Assembly: GCA_963210315.1 (NCBI GenBank)
Contig: OY723268.1
Coordinates: 1,798,001-1,862,000, forward strand
Length of the DNA: 64,000 bases
Source of the DNA: Rhynchopus euleeides
Taxonomy: Eukaryota > Euglenozoa > Diplonemea > Diplonemida > Diplonemidae
Direction of reading: 5' to 3'
The notes beneath the pieces were generated by a model that saw nothing but the letters and a program-made list of their open reading frames with translations, searched no databases and was not told where the DNA came from. Numbering within the stretch: position 1 is the first letter of the stretch; the number at the start of each line of letters is the position of its first letter. A program made the position numbers and the translations under genes. Below are positions 9,876 to 19,407 of the stretch, piece after piece.

Positions 9876-10691
9876 GTGAGGGGCGAGGAGGGCGGGTGAG
9901 TGCCTGGCAATAGAGGTCGTATCAAAGGGAGCAGGGAGAGGCGTGCTCGACATGTGGTGGGAAAATGGCTCAATGTGAGGGTGTAGGTGGAGGTGCGGCT
10001 GTTGCTGTGGGGTGTGGGGTGTGGGTCTTGAACACCCCTGCCCCCCCCTCCCCCGCTCCTCCCCAGCGCCACCCCCCTCCCACCCCCCCCCCCCCCCCGG
10101 CTCCACACCCGCCACACCCGCCACACTGCCCCTATACTTTCCTCTCGGTGCCCGCATGCCCTCGCCTCCATGCGTGCACAATATAGAAGTGGCATTATTT
10201 TGCCACCCCCTACCCCCCCACCCTCACCGAGTCACGGTAAGCAAGTGGTGTGTTGACAGGTTTGGGGGGGGGGGGGGCGGGGGGAGGTGCCTCCGTTTGG
10301 AAGTGCAGAGAGGGGAGCCGCCTGACACATGTATAGGTTGCAACCTGACGCACTTTGACACAGAGCGAGGGCCCCCATGCGCCCTTGTGGAATTTGCGAA
10401 ATCTGCTGCGCATCTCTTGGGGGGCTGGGGTGGTTCGAGAAAAAAACACAAAGAAATCGGGATTTTTGTGAGGGCGGTGTGTGTGAAGGTGGGAGGGGGT
10501 GTTGGTGTTGTGGAGTGGTGTGGTGTGGCAACCGTGCCTTGTGGTGCGAACAGTGGCAACCGCAGCCCCCCCCCCCCCCCGCTGCTCCATCGCCACCATC
10601 GTTATCTGTTCCGGTCCGTCAAAAAAAACAAACGTCACGGTTTTCGCCAGGCCGTTGGTCGTCAAAACCCAACAAAAACACAACCCATAAC
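9876..10691. other. Low-complexity spacer downstream of kinesin
   Basis: C-rich and G-rich tracts (10040-10105, 10261-10285, 10565-10580) and GTGTGGTG simple sequence. Long frames across it are composed of Pro, Gly and His runs and have no recognisable domain. It should include the kinesin 3' UTR. No gene is seen. Confidence 0.6.
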
Positions 10692-10838
10692 TGGTGCCCC
10701 TGATTTACCCCCTTTTCACTACGCACAAACTACGCAATCTGGGGGGGGGGTCTCGCTTTTTGGTCCCCCCCCAGTTTTTTTTGGTCCCCCTTTCTGTGTG
10801 GCTACTGAGACAGGACTGGAGGCACTGCGCTGACCGAG

Positions 10839-11035
10839 AAAAAGCGCCCTATCACTTCACAGCTACAACCGCTCTGATGAATTTCCTTTTGTTTGTTGCG
10901 TTGACGCTTCTACACACAAAACCCTGAACTGATCACACCCTGAGCCTGATGAAGGGTGGGGTTAGTGTATAGAGCACGTTTGGTTGCAGCTGTGGTGGGG
11001 CGCTTTCCGCTCACACGAGTGTGCTTAAAAAAAAA
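10839..11035 (-). repeat. Solo A-B unit inserted in TGGTGCCCC copy 1
   Basis: By eye identical or nearly so to the A2-B2 unit of element 2 (39857-40047). The two other TGGTGCCCC copies give the empty site: CTGACCGAG followed by an A run and TATTGCCAG. Here the unit lies between CTGACCGAG and the A run, without target duplication. This shows mobility of the ~197-bp unit, or collapse of a full element to it. Confidence 0.88.
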
Positions 11036-11253
11036 TATTGCCAGAACTCACTATGTACCGTCCGAAAGAACAGGGGAAACACCTGGGCAAGGTTGCCCCA
11101 TGCCCAGAAACACCTGGGAAGGAAGTGAGCTCCAGGAGCCGCGTAGTACCCCCTACACACTTCTACGAAACAACAGCTGCAGAGATGGTCCGGATGCCCC
11201 GAAAAAAAACCTACACACACACTCCATCATCCACACTGCACCTAGGAACAACA

Positions 11254-11997
11254 ATGTCTGGGGAAGAGGAACAGCTCTTCACCATCGTTGCCTCTGTTGA
11301 GGGGTTGAGATGCCTCGCGGGGACCATCGCAGGATGTGTCACCCACGAGAAGCTGCTGGCGCTGCTTGAGGAGGTGGGGCTGCAACCGGAGGGTGACTGT
11401 CTCGAGGTGCATCTGCTGAAGGGTGGTGACGTTAATTCATTGGAGATGCGGCCTCTCCCAGAAGGCCTGTGGCAGAACGCGCTCCCGGGCTCGGCGCTGT
11501 TCCTTCCGGCGAAGGCAGAGACAGTGCCAGCATCCCGCCTGGACGTGCGCGACTGGGTCGACACCGCCATGCAGTGCCACACCCCTGTCTCTAACATCCA
11601 CACCCTCATCACCAAGTTCAAGGGCGAGACGGTGACCCGCCATGCGGTGGAGATGTCGTGGCAGCAGTCGCTACTGCTACGGGATGTGTTGTTTTTACGG
11701 GAGACGCAGGGCATCCGGGAGAACGGCGAACTTGTGTTAATTCACGACCTCACACCAGTGTTTGCGGACCCGTCAAACACTACCAAGCTTGGGCACTTTA
11801 CGGTGCAGTACAGGGTGAACGGGATCCTCCGCTACCACGTGCTCGCCACATATCTGACGCTGTCATCTGATGGACCCACTACCAGAGTTGACCTGGCCGT
11901 CGCCTTTAAACGGTTTTCGGTCTGGGGATTGTTGTTGGGCATGGTGTCGTTACCTGCAGCTGCAAGAAAAAGATTCCGAGCCACGTCGGAAAATTGA
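11254..11997 (+). CDS. Unknown protein carried by TGGTGCCCC transposon copy 1
   Basis: 247 aa from the ATG in ACAATGTCTGGG. The sequence (MSGEEEQLFTIVASVEGLR...) is a mixed alpha/beta-looking protein without low complexity: VHLLKGGDV, RLDVRDWVDTAM and GELVLIHDLTPVF are its most distinctive parts. I recognise no family and no DDE, HUH or recombinase catalytic motif. A second frame overlapping its end encodes CSCKK...HATSCK, which could be a C2HC-type zinc finger, followed by a Lys/Ala/Pro-rich tail; the same tail is found in copies 2 and 3. The central part is not present in those copies. Confidence 0.5.
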   Translation: MSGEEEQLFTIVASVEGLRCLAGTIAGCVTHEKLLALLEEVGLQPEGDCLEVHLLKGGDVNSLEMRPLPEGLWQNALPGSALFLPAKAETVPASRLDVRDWVDTAMQCHTPVSNIHTLITKFKGETVTRHAVEMSWQQSLLLRDVLFLRETQGIRENGELVLIHDLTPVFADPSNTTKLGHFTVQYRVNGILRYHVLATYLTLSSDGPTTRVDLAVAFKRFSVWGLLLGMVSLPAAARKRFRATSEN

Positions 11998-12370
11998 GCA
12001 GTACCGATGCATTTCTACGCCACGCAACGAGCTGCAAGACACTGAAGAAGAAGCTGGATCATCCCGACGAGCTGAAGCAGGCACCGCGCCAAAGGGCACC
12101 CCGAAAGACAGCTGCAAAGCCGGCGTCGAAACCCGCACCGAAGGCTGCCAGCGCTGCAGCACCTGAAGAACCTGAAGAACCTGCAGCACCTGCAGCACCT
12201 GAAGCGCCTGCACCCGCACTGACCCCGGAACAGCAAGAACTCCTTGAGTTTGGGAACCCGGCAAAGAGACAGAGAACTGGCTGAGGCCGGAAAAGGGGAC
12301 CAAAAAATGAGACCCCCCCCCCCTTTTCACTACGCACAAACTACGCAATATGGGGTCGTCAGGGGCACCA

Positions 12371-14466
12371 ATAACCACAACACCTGTCTCAGAGGGGGGG
12401 GCGGCAAGAACTGGCCGCCGGGTGCGTATTGCGTATTGAAGTATGGACATTGCCATAATACGGGAAAAGGGGATGTGGATAGGGTGGATCTGGGTTCGGG
12501 GCGTGGAGGATAGAGTCGTGAGAGATGTTTCGTGGATGCGAGAGGAGATTGGGGGACGACGATGATGATGATGCTGACGATGTGATTTTTACGTTTTTTT
12601 TTGTGTGCGGGCTGCCGCTCCTGTGAGCGGAAAGCGGCGGCGCCTTAGACACATTCGGTGTGGGGAGGAAAGTGCCGCTTGTCACTGCTCACCCACCCAA
12701 CTCACCAAGCCAACTCTCACTTCTGCAAGGTGCGGGTATTCCGCACCTCGCGTCGTCCTGTCGACTGCCTTGCCCGGCACGTTTGGGAAGGAATCAAAAA
12801 GAGTTCTGTTTATCTGCGAGGCGATTGCCTCTTTACCCCTCTCTCTGTTGTCAAAACTGCAACACCCCTATTTGGGGCAGAACCGCGCAAAAACACCCCC
12901 GCTCGGGGGGAGAAGTGTGTTATGCCGAAAGGAAAAGGAGCTGTGCGCAACGTGTGTGTGGGCGTGTTTCTCTGCTTCATTTGCTTCGCTGCCTTGCTGC
13001 CAGTGTCATTTTCACCTCCCTTCTGCATGATGAACCCACCGCCACAAGCAAACCGCATTGCTGTGCCACCGGATCCTGCTTTTTAATGTCCCATTTCTGG
13101 GGCTACAACACTCCTGCGCCGCCCCACCCACCCCTGCAGCAGAGGCAAATCTCAAGTCCCCAGAGCACAGTCTGCTGATGCCACGTCTCCCCACCCACCA
13201 GCCGGGCTCATCGGGGCGTGCTCTCCGGGGTGTGCAGAGAAAGACCGCTACACCACTGCCGCTGCTAGAATTAGAGACATAGGATATATGCCCGAACAGG
13301 CAGGGGCGCGTTCTGTAACCCCCCCACCCCCACCACCCCACCCGTCAACTCGCGATTCTCGGCAACGCTCGTTCTGCAAAGCTGGGGTTTTCTTCCTTCG
13401 GTTCTTCTATCCTTTGCGGGCCGCCTCACGTGCCCAGCCCCAGCCCTGTCGGATTGGGGATTCGCGTAAAAGCGTCAACGCAAACAAAGATAATAGAGAA
13501 CCAAGCCCCAACCTGGGGAACGACAGAGTGATAGAGATATTTTGCATTGCCGACGCCCTCCTCCCTTCGCAAAAACGCCAGTGCCTTTTTTGCCCCCCCC
13601 CCCCCCACAGTTGAAGGCAAACCACAAACACATTTGCGCACGCCGGGGGGGCTGCCCTTTTTGTTTCTTTTCTGTTGCATGCCTTACTCTTCTTCCGCAC
13701 CACGCAACACACAAAGCATGCACACGGCGTTTCACGACACACGGTGGCAAAAACGAGGGAGTGGGGAATGGGAGGGCATCACTGCCATTGCTCCATGGGG
13801 TGATTGGGGATCTAGGAGGGGGGTGGGCGGTGGTGTCCTGAGGCAGAACGGCACTGGGGGGGAGGGGGAGGGGGGAGGGATTTCTGCGTTTTTCTTTTGT
13901 TTTGTACGGAACGGCGCATGCTATATCCCGCATGTGTGATGTGTGTGTGCAAAAAATGATACGCCCCCTCCCTACCTCCCCATTTCCCCCTTATCGCAGT
14001 GCGAAACAATCTAACTGCTCTGCCCCCCCCCCCCCCCAACAGCTACAGAGCTCGGGCCTCTATGTCTGACGCTGCAGTGATCGTGAGACAGCGCGATCGC
14101 GGGGAGGAGGCAGCATTGGCATACCGTTGCCTCACGTTTTGCCAACATTTGCCGGGCCTGCGGGCAATACCTCGGGGGTGGGGTTGGTGGGTTCGGAGGA
14201 GGAGGAGCCACGTTTTTGACTCTGGGCCTGGGTGAACCCCTGCGCCGGATCGCAAACTGCCTTTCTTTTTCGGGTGGCAGAATCAGCCGGCCCACCTTGC
14301 CCCCTGCCCCCACCCCACCCCCCCCGCCCCTGCCTGATACAGATAGCCCTTGCGTTTGATCGCGTCCACCCCCCTCCCTCCACCACCACACACCCCCCAC
14401 CCACACTCAGCAGCCTCTCAGGGGGAGGGACGGCACACACCACAGCAGCCGACCCCCACCCCGAGC
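12371..14466. other. Intergenic stretch before PTEN-like gene
   Basis: No gene recognised. It contains a dispersed repeat copy at 12884-13000, long C tracts (13594-13610, 14024-14039), and a short GATGAT run near 12560. The AAGCGTCAACGCAAACA at 13468-13484 matches the core of the A-B units but lacks recognisable flanks; it may be a decayed copy. Confidence 0.5.
12884..13000 (+). repeat. Dispersed repeat (partner at 19408-19527)
   Basis: Shares CGCGCAAAAA, CCCGCTCGGGG, AGAAGT, GTGTGGGCGTGTTTCTCTGC and TTTGCTTC with 19408-19527 in the same order and orientation. Function and ends unknown. Confidence 0.6.
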
Positions 14467-16026
14467 ATGAGCTGCTGCTGCAACCCGCTGCGGCATGCCG
14501 TCAGCCAGAGGAGGCGGAGGCTGAAAGAGGGTGGGTTTGACCTGGATTTGACATATTTGACTGTTGTCGAGGCGGCTGACCCTGTCCCGGTGGCGCCCTG
14601 GCGTGCCGGCGCGGCTGATGGGCTGGGGGATCCGGGCGAGGCGAGTGAAGACCCGTCAAGCCCAGCCTCCCCCTCCGCACCGCTTCAGCCAGCCCCTACC
14701 TCGCCCAGCGAGCCTGCGGCTGAGGTTGGCACAACAGGCTCACCCCATGCAGTGCGGCGGCAGCGCCTCATTGCGATGAGCTTCCCCGCCACCGGCCTCA
14801 GCACAACCTTCCGCAACCGCTACACCGATGTGAAGCGCTTCCTCGACTCCCGCCACCCCGGGCGCTACCGGGTGTACAACCTCTGCGTGGAGCAGTCCCA
14901 CCAATACAAACCCCCGTATGACTTCTGCGGGGATTTCGTGGCCCTCCCCATGACGGATCACAACCCGGGGGCCCTGATGTCGCTCCTGAGGGGGTGCCGC
15001 AACATGCGGGCGCACCTCAGCTCTCCGGACAACATCGCAGTCATCCACTGCAAGGCTGGGAAGGGCCGCACAGGCATGGTGGTCTGCTGCTACAAACTCT
15101 ACAGCCTCGCGGCATGCTGGGACAACCTCCTCAGACACCAGCAGCAGGGCGGCGGCGCACCCTACCACACGGAGAGCTCTGCTGAAACGCCCTCTGCGGC
15201 GGCTGGGCTCTCCTCTAATGTCTTCGGGGTGGGTTCCGTTTCCCAGGATGCGGATCACGCGTCTGCGCTGCCGGTGTCCTCATCGAGTGAAGCAGACGAG
15301 CCGCTCGGCGTTGCGATGGCCGACCTGCAGGGAGGGTTGGAAGAGTGGTGCCCCGCGCGGGCCGCAGCCTCCCTCCACAGCGCAACCCCGCAGCACATCG
15401 CGCGGAACTGCGACGAGGTGCTGCGGGAGTACGCCGCAGAGAGGACCGTGGACATGCGGGGCGTGACCATCCCTTCGCAGATCCGCTTCGTGCGCTACTT
15501 CGGGGATGCTGTCTGGGAGGCGGTGGCGGAGCGGCAGAGCCTGTCCTCCCTCGGCGAGCTCCTCTCTGAAAGGCAGGACATATCCAAGCGGATCCGCACC
15601 GTCGCAGTCTCCGGGGTTTCCCCCAAGGCCCCGCTTTGCGGGTGTGTCTGCGGTGGGGGTGGCAGCGGCGGTGGCGGCGGTGGCGCTGCCCCGTTTTCTC
15701 TCCTGATCCAACAGGGCTTTCCGCCGAACCACACCACTGCAACCTTCTCAGGGGTGCGTCTTGAGGCAGGCGGTGGTGACGGCGGTGGCAACGGGCCAGC
15801 CGACGGCCTGACCTTCCTGTTCGATGTGGACCTGGATGTGGCAGGGGAGTATAAGGTTGCGGTGCTGGATGGGGTGCCGCAGGGGGATGACATTGTGCAC
15901 GCGTGGCTGCATGCGGGGTGTGAGGGGGACAGGCGGCGGATCTGCCTGCAGCGGCCGGAGCTGGATGTCCGGTCGACGGCGAAGGGGAGGTGCAGGCGGG
16001 CCGCATTCACGATCACCCTGGAGTAG
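14467..16026 (+). CDS. PTEN: PTEN-type phosphoinositide 3-phosphatase
   Basis: 519 aa in one exon. It would remove the 3-phosphate of PtdIns(3,4,5)P3 at membranes. The N-terminus has RRRRLKEGGFDLDLTYL (about residues 16-31), matching the PTEN PIP2-binding motif and start of the phosphatase domain. A ~70-aa Pro/Ser-rich insertion follows before FPATGLSTTFRN. The DHNPG loop carries the general-acid Asp; the P-loop is HCKAGKGRTG at 194-203 with catalytic Cys195 and both PTEN-specific lysines; the TI loop is GVTIPSQIRF. A C2-like C-terminal part (FPPNHTT..., VHAWLHAG) is interrupted by a Gly-rich run. No C-terminal PDZ ligand is seen. The start is the first ATG; three cysteines right after it (MSCCC) could be acylated. 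AATAAA at 16144 may serve polyadenylation. Confidence 0.9.
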   Translation: MSCCCNPLRHAVSQRRRRLKEGGFDLDLTYLTVVEAADPVPVAPWRAGAADGLGDPGEASEDPSSPASPSAPLQPAPTSPSEPAAEVGTTGSPHAVRRQRLIAMSFPATGLSTTFRNRYTDVKRFLDSRHPGRYRVYNLCVEQSHQYKPPYDFCGDFVALPMTDHNPGALMSLLRGCRNMRAHLSSPDNIAVIHCKAGKGRTGMVVCCYKLYSLAACWDNLLRHQQQGGGAPYHTESSAETPSAAAGLSSNVFGVGSVSQDADHASALPVSSSSEADEPLGVAMADLQGGLEEWCPARAAASLHSATPQHIARNCDEVLREYAAERTVDMRGVTIPSQIRFVRYFGDAVWEAVAERQSLSSLGELLSERQDISKRIRTVAVSGVSPKAPLCGCVCGGGGSGGGGGGAAPFSLLIQQGFPPNHTTATFSGVRLEAGGGDGGGNGPADGLTFLFDVDLDVAGEYKVAVLDGVPQGDDIVHAWLHAGCEGDRRRICLQRPELDVRSTAKGRCRRAAFTITLE

Positions 16027-16372
16027 AACCGTGCCTGGGGTGGGCTGCCCTCCCTACCTGGGTGCTGCAGTGCGGCGACTTCGCCCTCTCTCTCGGGCCT
16101 CGGGAGAGAGGAGGGGGCGTGTTGGAGATGGGAGCGGTGTGCCAAATAAAAGCGTGCGAAATGCACGGGTGGCGGTGGTGGTGGTGGAGTGGAGATGTTT
16201 TGTTGTCGGAGAGCAACCCCTCCCTGCTCCCCTTGTATTTATTTTGGAAATAAACTTCTGCAATCTATCGAGCAAAAAATACACCCCCACCCCCCCCCCC
16301 TCCCCTAGCCTTGTGTCTCCGGCGTTTGTTCCCCGTGGCGTGTGTTGGTGGCGGGGAGGAGGCGTCGTCTGT

Positions 16373-16462
16373 CATATCTGGTGTAGTGACTACAAAAAAG
16401 GACTAACATTGCAAGAAGGTGCTGGGAGTTTTACTTTCCCATTCACTCTCGACGATCAAACC
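16373..16462 (+). repeat. Dispersed repeat (partner at 38560-38648)
   Basis: CATATCTGGTGT, GTGACTACAAAAA, GGACTAACATTGCAAGAAGG, TGCTGGGAG and CTCGACGATCAAACC recur in the same order at 38560-38648. Both copies lie within a few hundred bases of the TTCTTGTGCTCCC repeat, so they may be parts of one larger dispersed element. Confidence 0.75.
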
Positions 16463-16730
16463 TCTCCGGCGTTTGTTCCCCGTGGCGTGTGTTGGCGGCG
16501 GGGAGGAGGCGTCGTCTTCCTCACCAGAGTACCCCAGGCGTGCAGCCAAACCTGTGTGGAGGGCCTGGGCGCACATGGCACACACACAGGCCTGCACCGC
16601 CCCCTGCATTCTCAAGCCGCCTCCCGATCTGTTGCACGCCTTTATTTGTTCCTTTGCAGAGGGGGGAGGGGTGGTCACTTCCTACCCCCCCCCCCCCCCC
16701 GCCGTTTTGTTGCAGCTCTCCTGCATAACG

Positions 16731-16780
16731 AGTGAAGGGTGTTCATTCTTGTGCTCCCTTCGACTTCTATTTCACGACCC
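16731..16780 (+). repeat. TTCTTGTGCTCCC dispersed repeat, copy 1
   Basis: GAGTGAAGGGTG, TCATTCTTGTGCTCCCTTC and TTCTATTTCAC recur at 35711-35748, 38481-38524 and 54573-54626. The 54573 copy also shares the preceding CTGCATAxCGAG. The length is about 50 bp; the family is unknown. Confidence 0.75.
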
Positions 16781-17203
16781 CGCCGTTTTGTTGCAGCTCT
16801 CCCCAGCCTGTGGGAGGCAGAATATTGGGCCTCTTGAGGCCGAGTGCAAGTCCCCACACAACATCTAACCCGGGGCGAGATGTGTTCTTACTCTGCTGGC
16901 GGGCCGTTCACATGCCGTTCACAGCAGTTGAGGAAAGGCGGAGGGCGTCCGTGTGGGGTGGCTTCCAGTGGTTGGCTGCGGTCGGCTTACTGGAGAGGTT
17001 CAAATACAAGCCGGACGGCTTCTAGTCAACTTTTTGGGTTTTTGCAGGCACTTTCTCCCCTTCGCGCATCGGCTTATATAAGTGCACACCGATTCCCTGG
17101 CATGAGCCTATGGGCTACTGAGTCCTCACTTTCCCAAATCTATTGCACATCAGGGGGGGCCCTCGCTACCAGTCACTGCTCGTCACAGCTCGTCAGCCAG
17201 TGA

Positions 17204-17264
17204 GGGGAAGTGGGCCGTGGCTCACTTTTTCTCACTCAGTCACACTTGGTAGCGAAGGCCCCCA
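17204..17264 (+). repeat. Dispersed repeat, copy 2 (partner at 1-64)
   Basis: Same block as at the window start: GGGGAAGTGGGCCGTGG, TTCTCACTCAGTCAC, GGTAGCG. Its left neighbour here (GCTCGTCAGCCAGTGA) is not shared as far as visible. Confidence 0.7.
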
Positions 17265-18092
17265 GGCCGTTGTGTTTCTGTCCCGTGCCTTTTGGAGGCC
17301 CACAAAAAGACAGCTGTGCCGTGGCGGCTTTGTCTGTGTTGTCGATGCTCTGACCCTGGGCAGACCCACACAGATGAGAGCCCCACTCAAGGTGTCGGTG
17401 TGTTGCGGAGGGCAGGGTGCTCGGCGTTTCGTCTCTCTCTCTCTCTCCTCTTCGTGCGGCAATAAAGGAAAGAGGGGCGGCAGACAATGAAAGAATCTTG
17501 TAATATCTCAGCGCCGGTGTGTCGCAAAAGAAAGGTAGAGTAGACTGTAGACACGAGCAGGGGGGGGCGAGAGAGCGCCGCTTAGGAGGGAGCCCCATGG
17601 GGTTGCTTCTCTAGGGGCCAGGCGGTTTTAAGGTTTTTAGAGAGAAAGAGAAACCATCTGGGGAGGGGGGTGGGGGGAGGCTCGTGAATGCACTGGCAGA
17701 TATTGCCCAGGGAAGAACATGCCCAGAGGCTCAGAAAGCGTCCCACCCACCGACACACCCCACACCCCACACCCCTCTCTCCCAGTTGATATGGGATCAG
17801 CCAGGATGACCGCCGCGGCTTAGTTTGTGATTGTCGGCACCAACGAAACAGGCAAGGCTTTCCGGAGGTCAAATAGAGAGAACTCTCTGAGGTGGGCGCC
17901 ACTGAGGTCACACACACACGCACACCACCCCCACCACCCCACCACCCCCATCCCCAGATCAACATCTCTACCTCCACACACCTTTGACCTTTTATTGCTC
18001 TTGTCTACCCCCCCTTACCCACTCTACATCACTGTTATATACATCCGCCGACCCAACCATCCGCCCTATTCCTTTTCCTTTTCCTTCTTCAA

Positions 18093-19079
18093 ATGCTGGT
18101 CGACGTGCACGTCCGATTCCTCACCGACACGCGCTGCCTGCAGCTCCCTGAGGACAGCACCCTCAGCCAGCTCTACTCCGACGTCGCAGATGAATGGGGC
18201 ATCTCCGAAGACCTCATCGACCTGGAGGTGGATGGCGAACCACTCCCACGCGAGACCTCTCTCTGTGAGTCGGATATCACTGGCAGCTCTATTGTTGAAA
18301 CCCGCCAGTCGGTGCGAGGCCGGGCATTGCAGGACATGGAAGCCCTCCAGCTCCACGGCGACCCCACACAGTACCTCCACATGTCCTGCCGCGGGGTGCA
18401 GGTGAAAGGCATGTGTGTCGTAGGCACTGCAGAGCTCTGCCTCGACGCAGGCGCAGACCCCCGCTCCATGAGCCCCACCTCGCCCCTCATCATCGCTGTC
18501 GTGCTGGGTGAGGGGCGCCTCTCTGCCGAGGAGCAGCTGGGGATCGCCGAGGCCCTGATCACCGCAGGGGCCGACCCCAACGTGCGCGACGCGTATGCCA
18601 ACACTGCTCTGCATTACACCGCGTGGGTGCCGGAGACGGGCCTGGCGGAGGTGCTGCTGGGCGCAGGCGCCCAGGCCAGCGCGAGGAACAGCTCGGGCGA
18701 CACGCCCCTCCACAACGCGGCGTCTGTCGGGAACCTGGGCCTGGTCCACCTGCTGCTCGAAGCTGGGGCGGATGCCGCAGCCCAGGCTGTGTCAGGCTGG
18801 ACCCCTCTCGCCGCCGCGTGTTTCAGGGGCGATACCGACATTATGTCCGCCCTGCTGGGGGCACGCCCGCCCCTCTGCCGCCTCACGTCGGGCGAGACTC
18901 TCGTCTCCCTTGCGGTGTCCAGTGGCAACCCTGCTGCGGTGCTGCTGGCCCTGCAGCACGGCATGTCCCCATACGAGGTTGATGCGAAGCAAGGGTTGGC
19001 TCCACTGCAGCTGGCCAGGGCACAGGCGCGGGATCCTCGGATTGTCGCGCTGCTGAGCCTTGCCTGTGAGTCCGGCTAG
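18093..19079 (+). CDS. Ankyrin-repeat protein with possible ubiquitin-like N-terminus
   Basis: 328 aa, one exon, first ATG directly after a long pyrimidine tract (18066-18090), which may be a trans-splicing acceptor region. Residues about 1-75 (MLVDVHVRFLTDTRCLQL...DLIDLEVDGEPL) look like a beta-grasp/ubiquitin-like fold. From about residue 125 there are five or so ankyrin repeats, the clearest being ANTALHYTAW, GDTPLHNAASVGNLGLVHLL and GWTPLAAACFRGDTDIM, each followed by LLxAGAD-type turns. Such proteins are protein-interaction adaptors; the partner is unknown. No membrane segment or signal peptide is seen. Confidence 0.85.
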   Translation: MLVDVHVRFLTDTRCLQLPEDSTLSQLYSDVADEWGISEDLIDLEVDGEPLPRETSLCESDITGSSIVETRQSVRGRALQDMEALQLHGDPTQYLHMSCRGVQVKGMCVVGTAELCLDAGADPRSMSPTSPLIIAVVLGEGRLSAEEQLGIAEALITAGADPNVRDAYANTALHYTAWVPETGLAEVLLGAGAQASARNSSGDTPLHNAASVGNLGLVHLLLEAGADAAAQAVSGWTPLAAACFRGDTDIMSALLGARPPLCRLTSGETLVSLAVSSGNPAAVLLALQHGMSPYEVDAKQGLAPLQLARAQARDPRIVALLSLACESG

Positions 19080-19237
19080 CTGCGGGGAGGCACCCCCTGG
19101 TGTGGTCTCGTGGAGGGTGGGTTGTGGGGGGAGGTGGGGCAGACTCTGTGCCTTACTGTTTATATTCTCTGCTTCCGTTTGTCGCTGCCCCACGTCCCCA
19201 CGAAAAAACCCCCCAGAAATATCAGATCAGTTTTTTT

Positions 19238-19400
19238 TTACGCACACTTGTGAGCAGAAAATGTCACTCTACCACAGCCAAACGTGCTCCGCACACCACT
19301 AGCCTCCCCCATCACAGGAGTTGAGGTTTTGTGTGTGGAAGCGTCAACGCATCACAAACAAAATACGAGTAAAGAGCGGCTGTACTGGAGTGACATTTTT
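19238..19400 (+). repeat. Solo A-B unit (third subfamily)
   Basis: A half TTACGCACACTTGTGAGC..., core TGTGGAAGCGTCAACGCATC, B half ending GAGTGACATTT. It differs from elements 1 and 2, but its paired ends change together: AAATGTCACTC with GAGTGACATTT, and ACAGCC with GGCTGT. It stands 160 bp downstream of the ankyrin gene stop. Confidence 0.85.
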
Positions 19401-19407
19401 GGTAGGG

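Larger units (their letters stand above)
10692..12370 (+). mobile_element. TGGTGCCCC-family transposon, copy 1
   Basis: Ends TGGTGCCCCTGA...TCAGGGGCACCA with a 5-bp duplication ATAAC on both sides. The terminal repeats are about 75 bp: the outer (TGGTGCCCCTGA) and inner (GGGTCTCxxTTTTTGGTCCCC) parts are inverted, but the middle module CACTACGCACAAACTACGCA is in direct orientation at both ends. It carries one long frame (11254-11997) and a basic, Ala/Pro-rich tail frame to 12284. A 197-bp A-B unit is inserted at 10839-11035; without it the element is about 1.5 kb. No known transposase motif was recognised, so the superfamily is open. Confidence 0.8.
16027..18092. other. Repeat-rich intergenic stretch
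   Basis: Holds local duplications (a GTTTGTTCCCCGTGGCGTGT block at 16325 and again at 16469; CCGTTTTGTTGCAGCTCTCC at 16701 and 16783), the dispersed repeats at 16373-16462, 16731-16780 and 17204-17264, and low-complexity CACCCC sequence before the ankyrin gene. No gene is recognised. Confidence 0.6.

Noticed and set aside
10012-10833. 273-codon frame downstream of kinesin
   Set aside because: Consists of Pro/His/Gly runs over C and G tracts and runs into the transposon end; no start context or domain.
10692-12370. TGGTGCCCC element as an LTR element, because of TG...CA ends, a 5-bp target duplication and a direct subterminal module
   Set aside because: The direct module is only about 27 bp and is enclosed by inverted sequence on both sides; there is no reverse transcriptase. 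An inverted-repeat transposon fits better.
12605-13178. Overlapping 140-170 codon frames in the spacer before the PTEN-like gene
   Set aside because: Three frames are open over the same DNA, a sign of low stop density rather than coding; one overlaps a dispersed repeat.
13468-13500. Core-like AAGCGTCAACGCAAACA in the 12.4-14.5 kb spacer
   Set aside because: Only the core is matched; neither A nor B flank can be recognised, so it is not listed as a unit.
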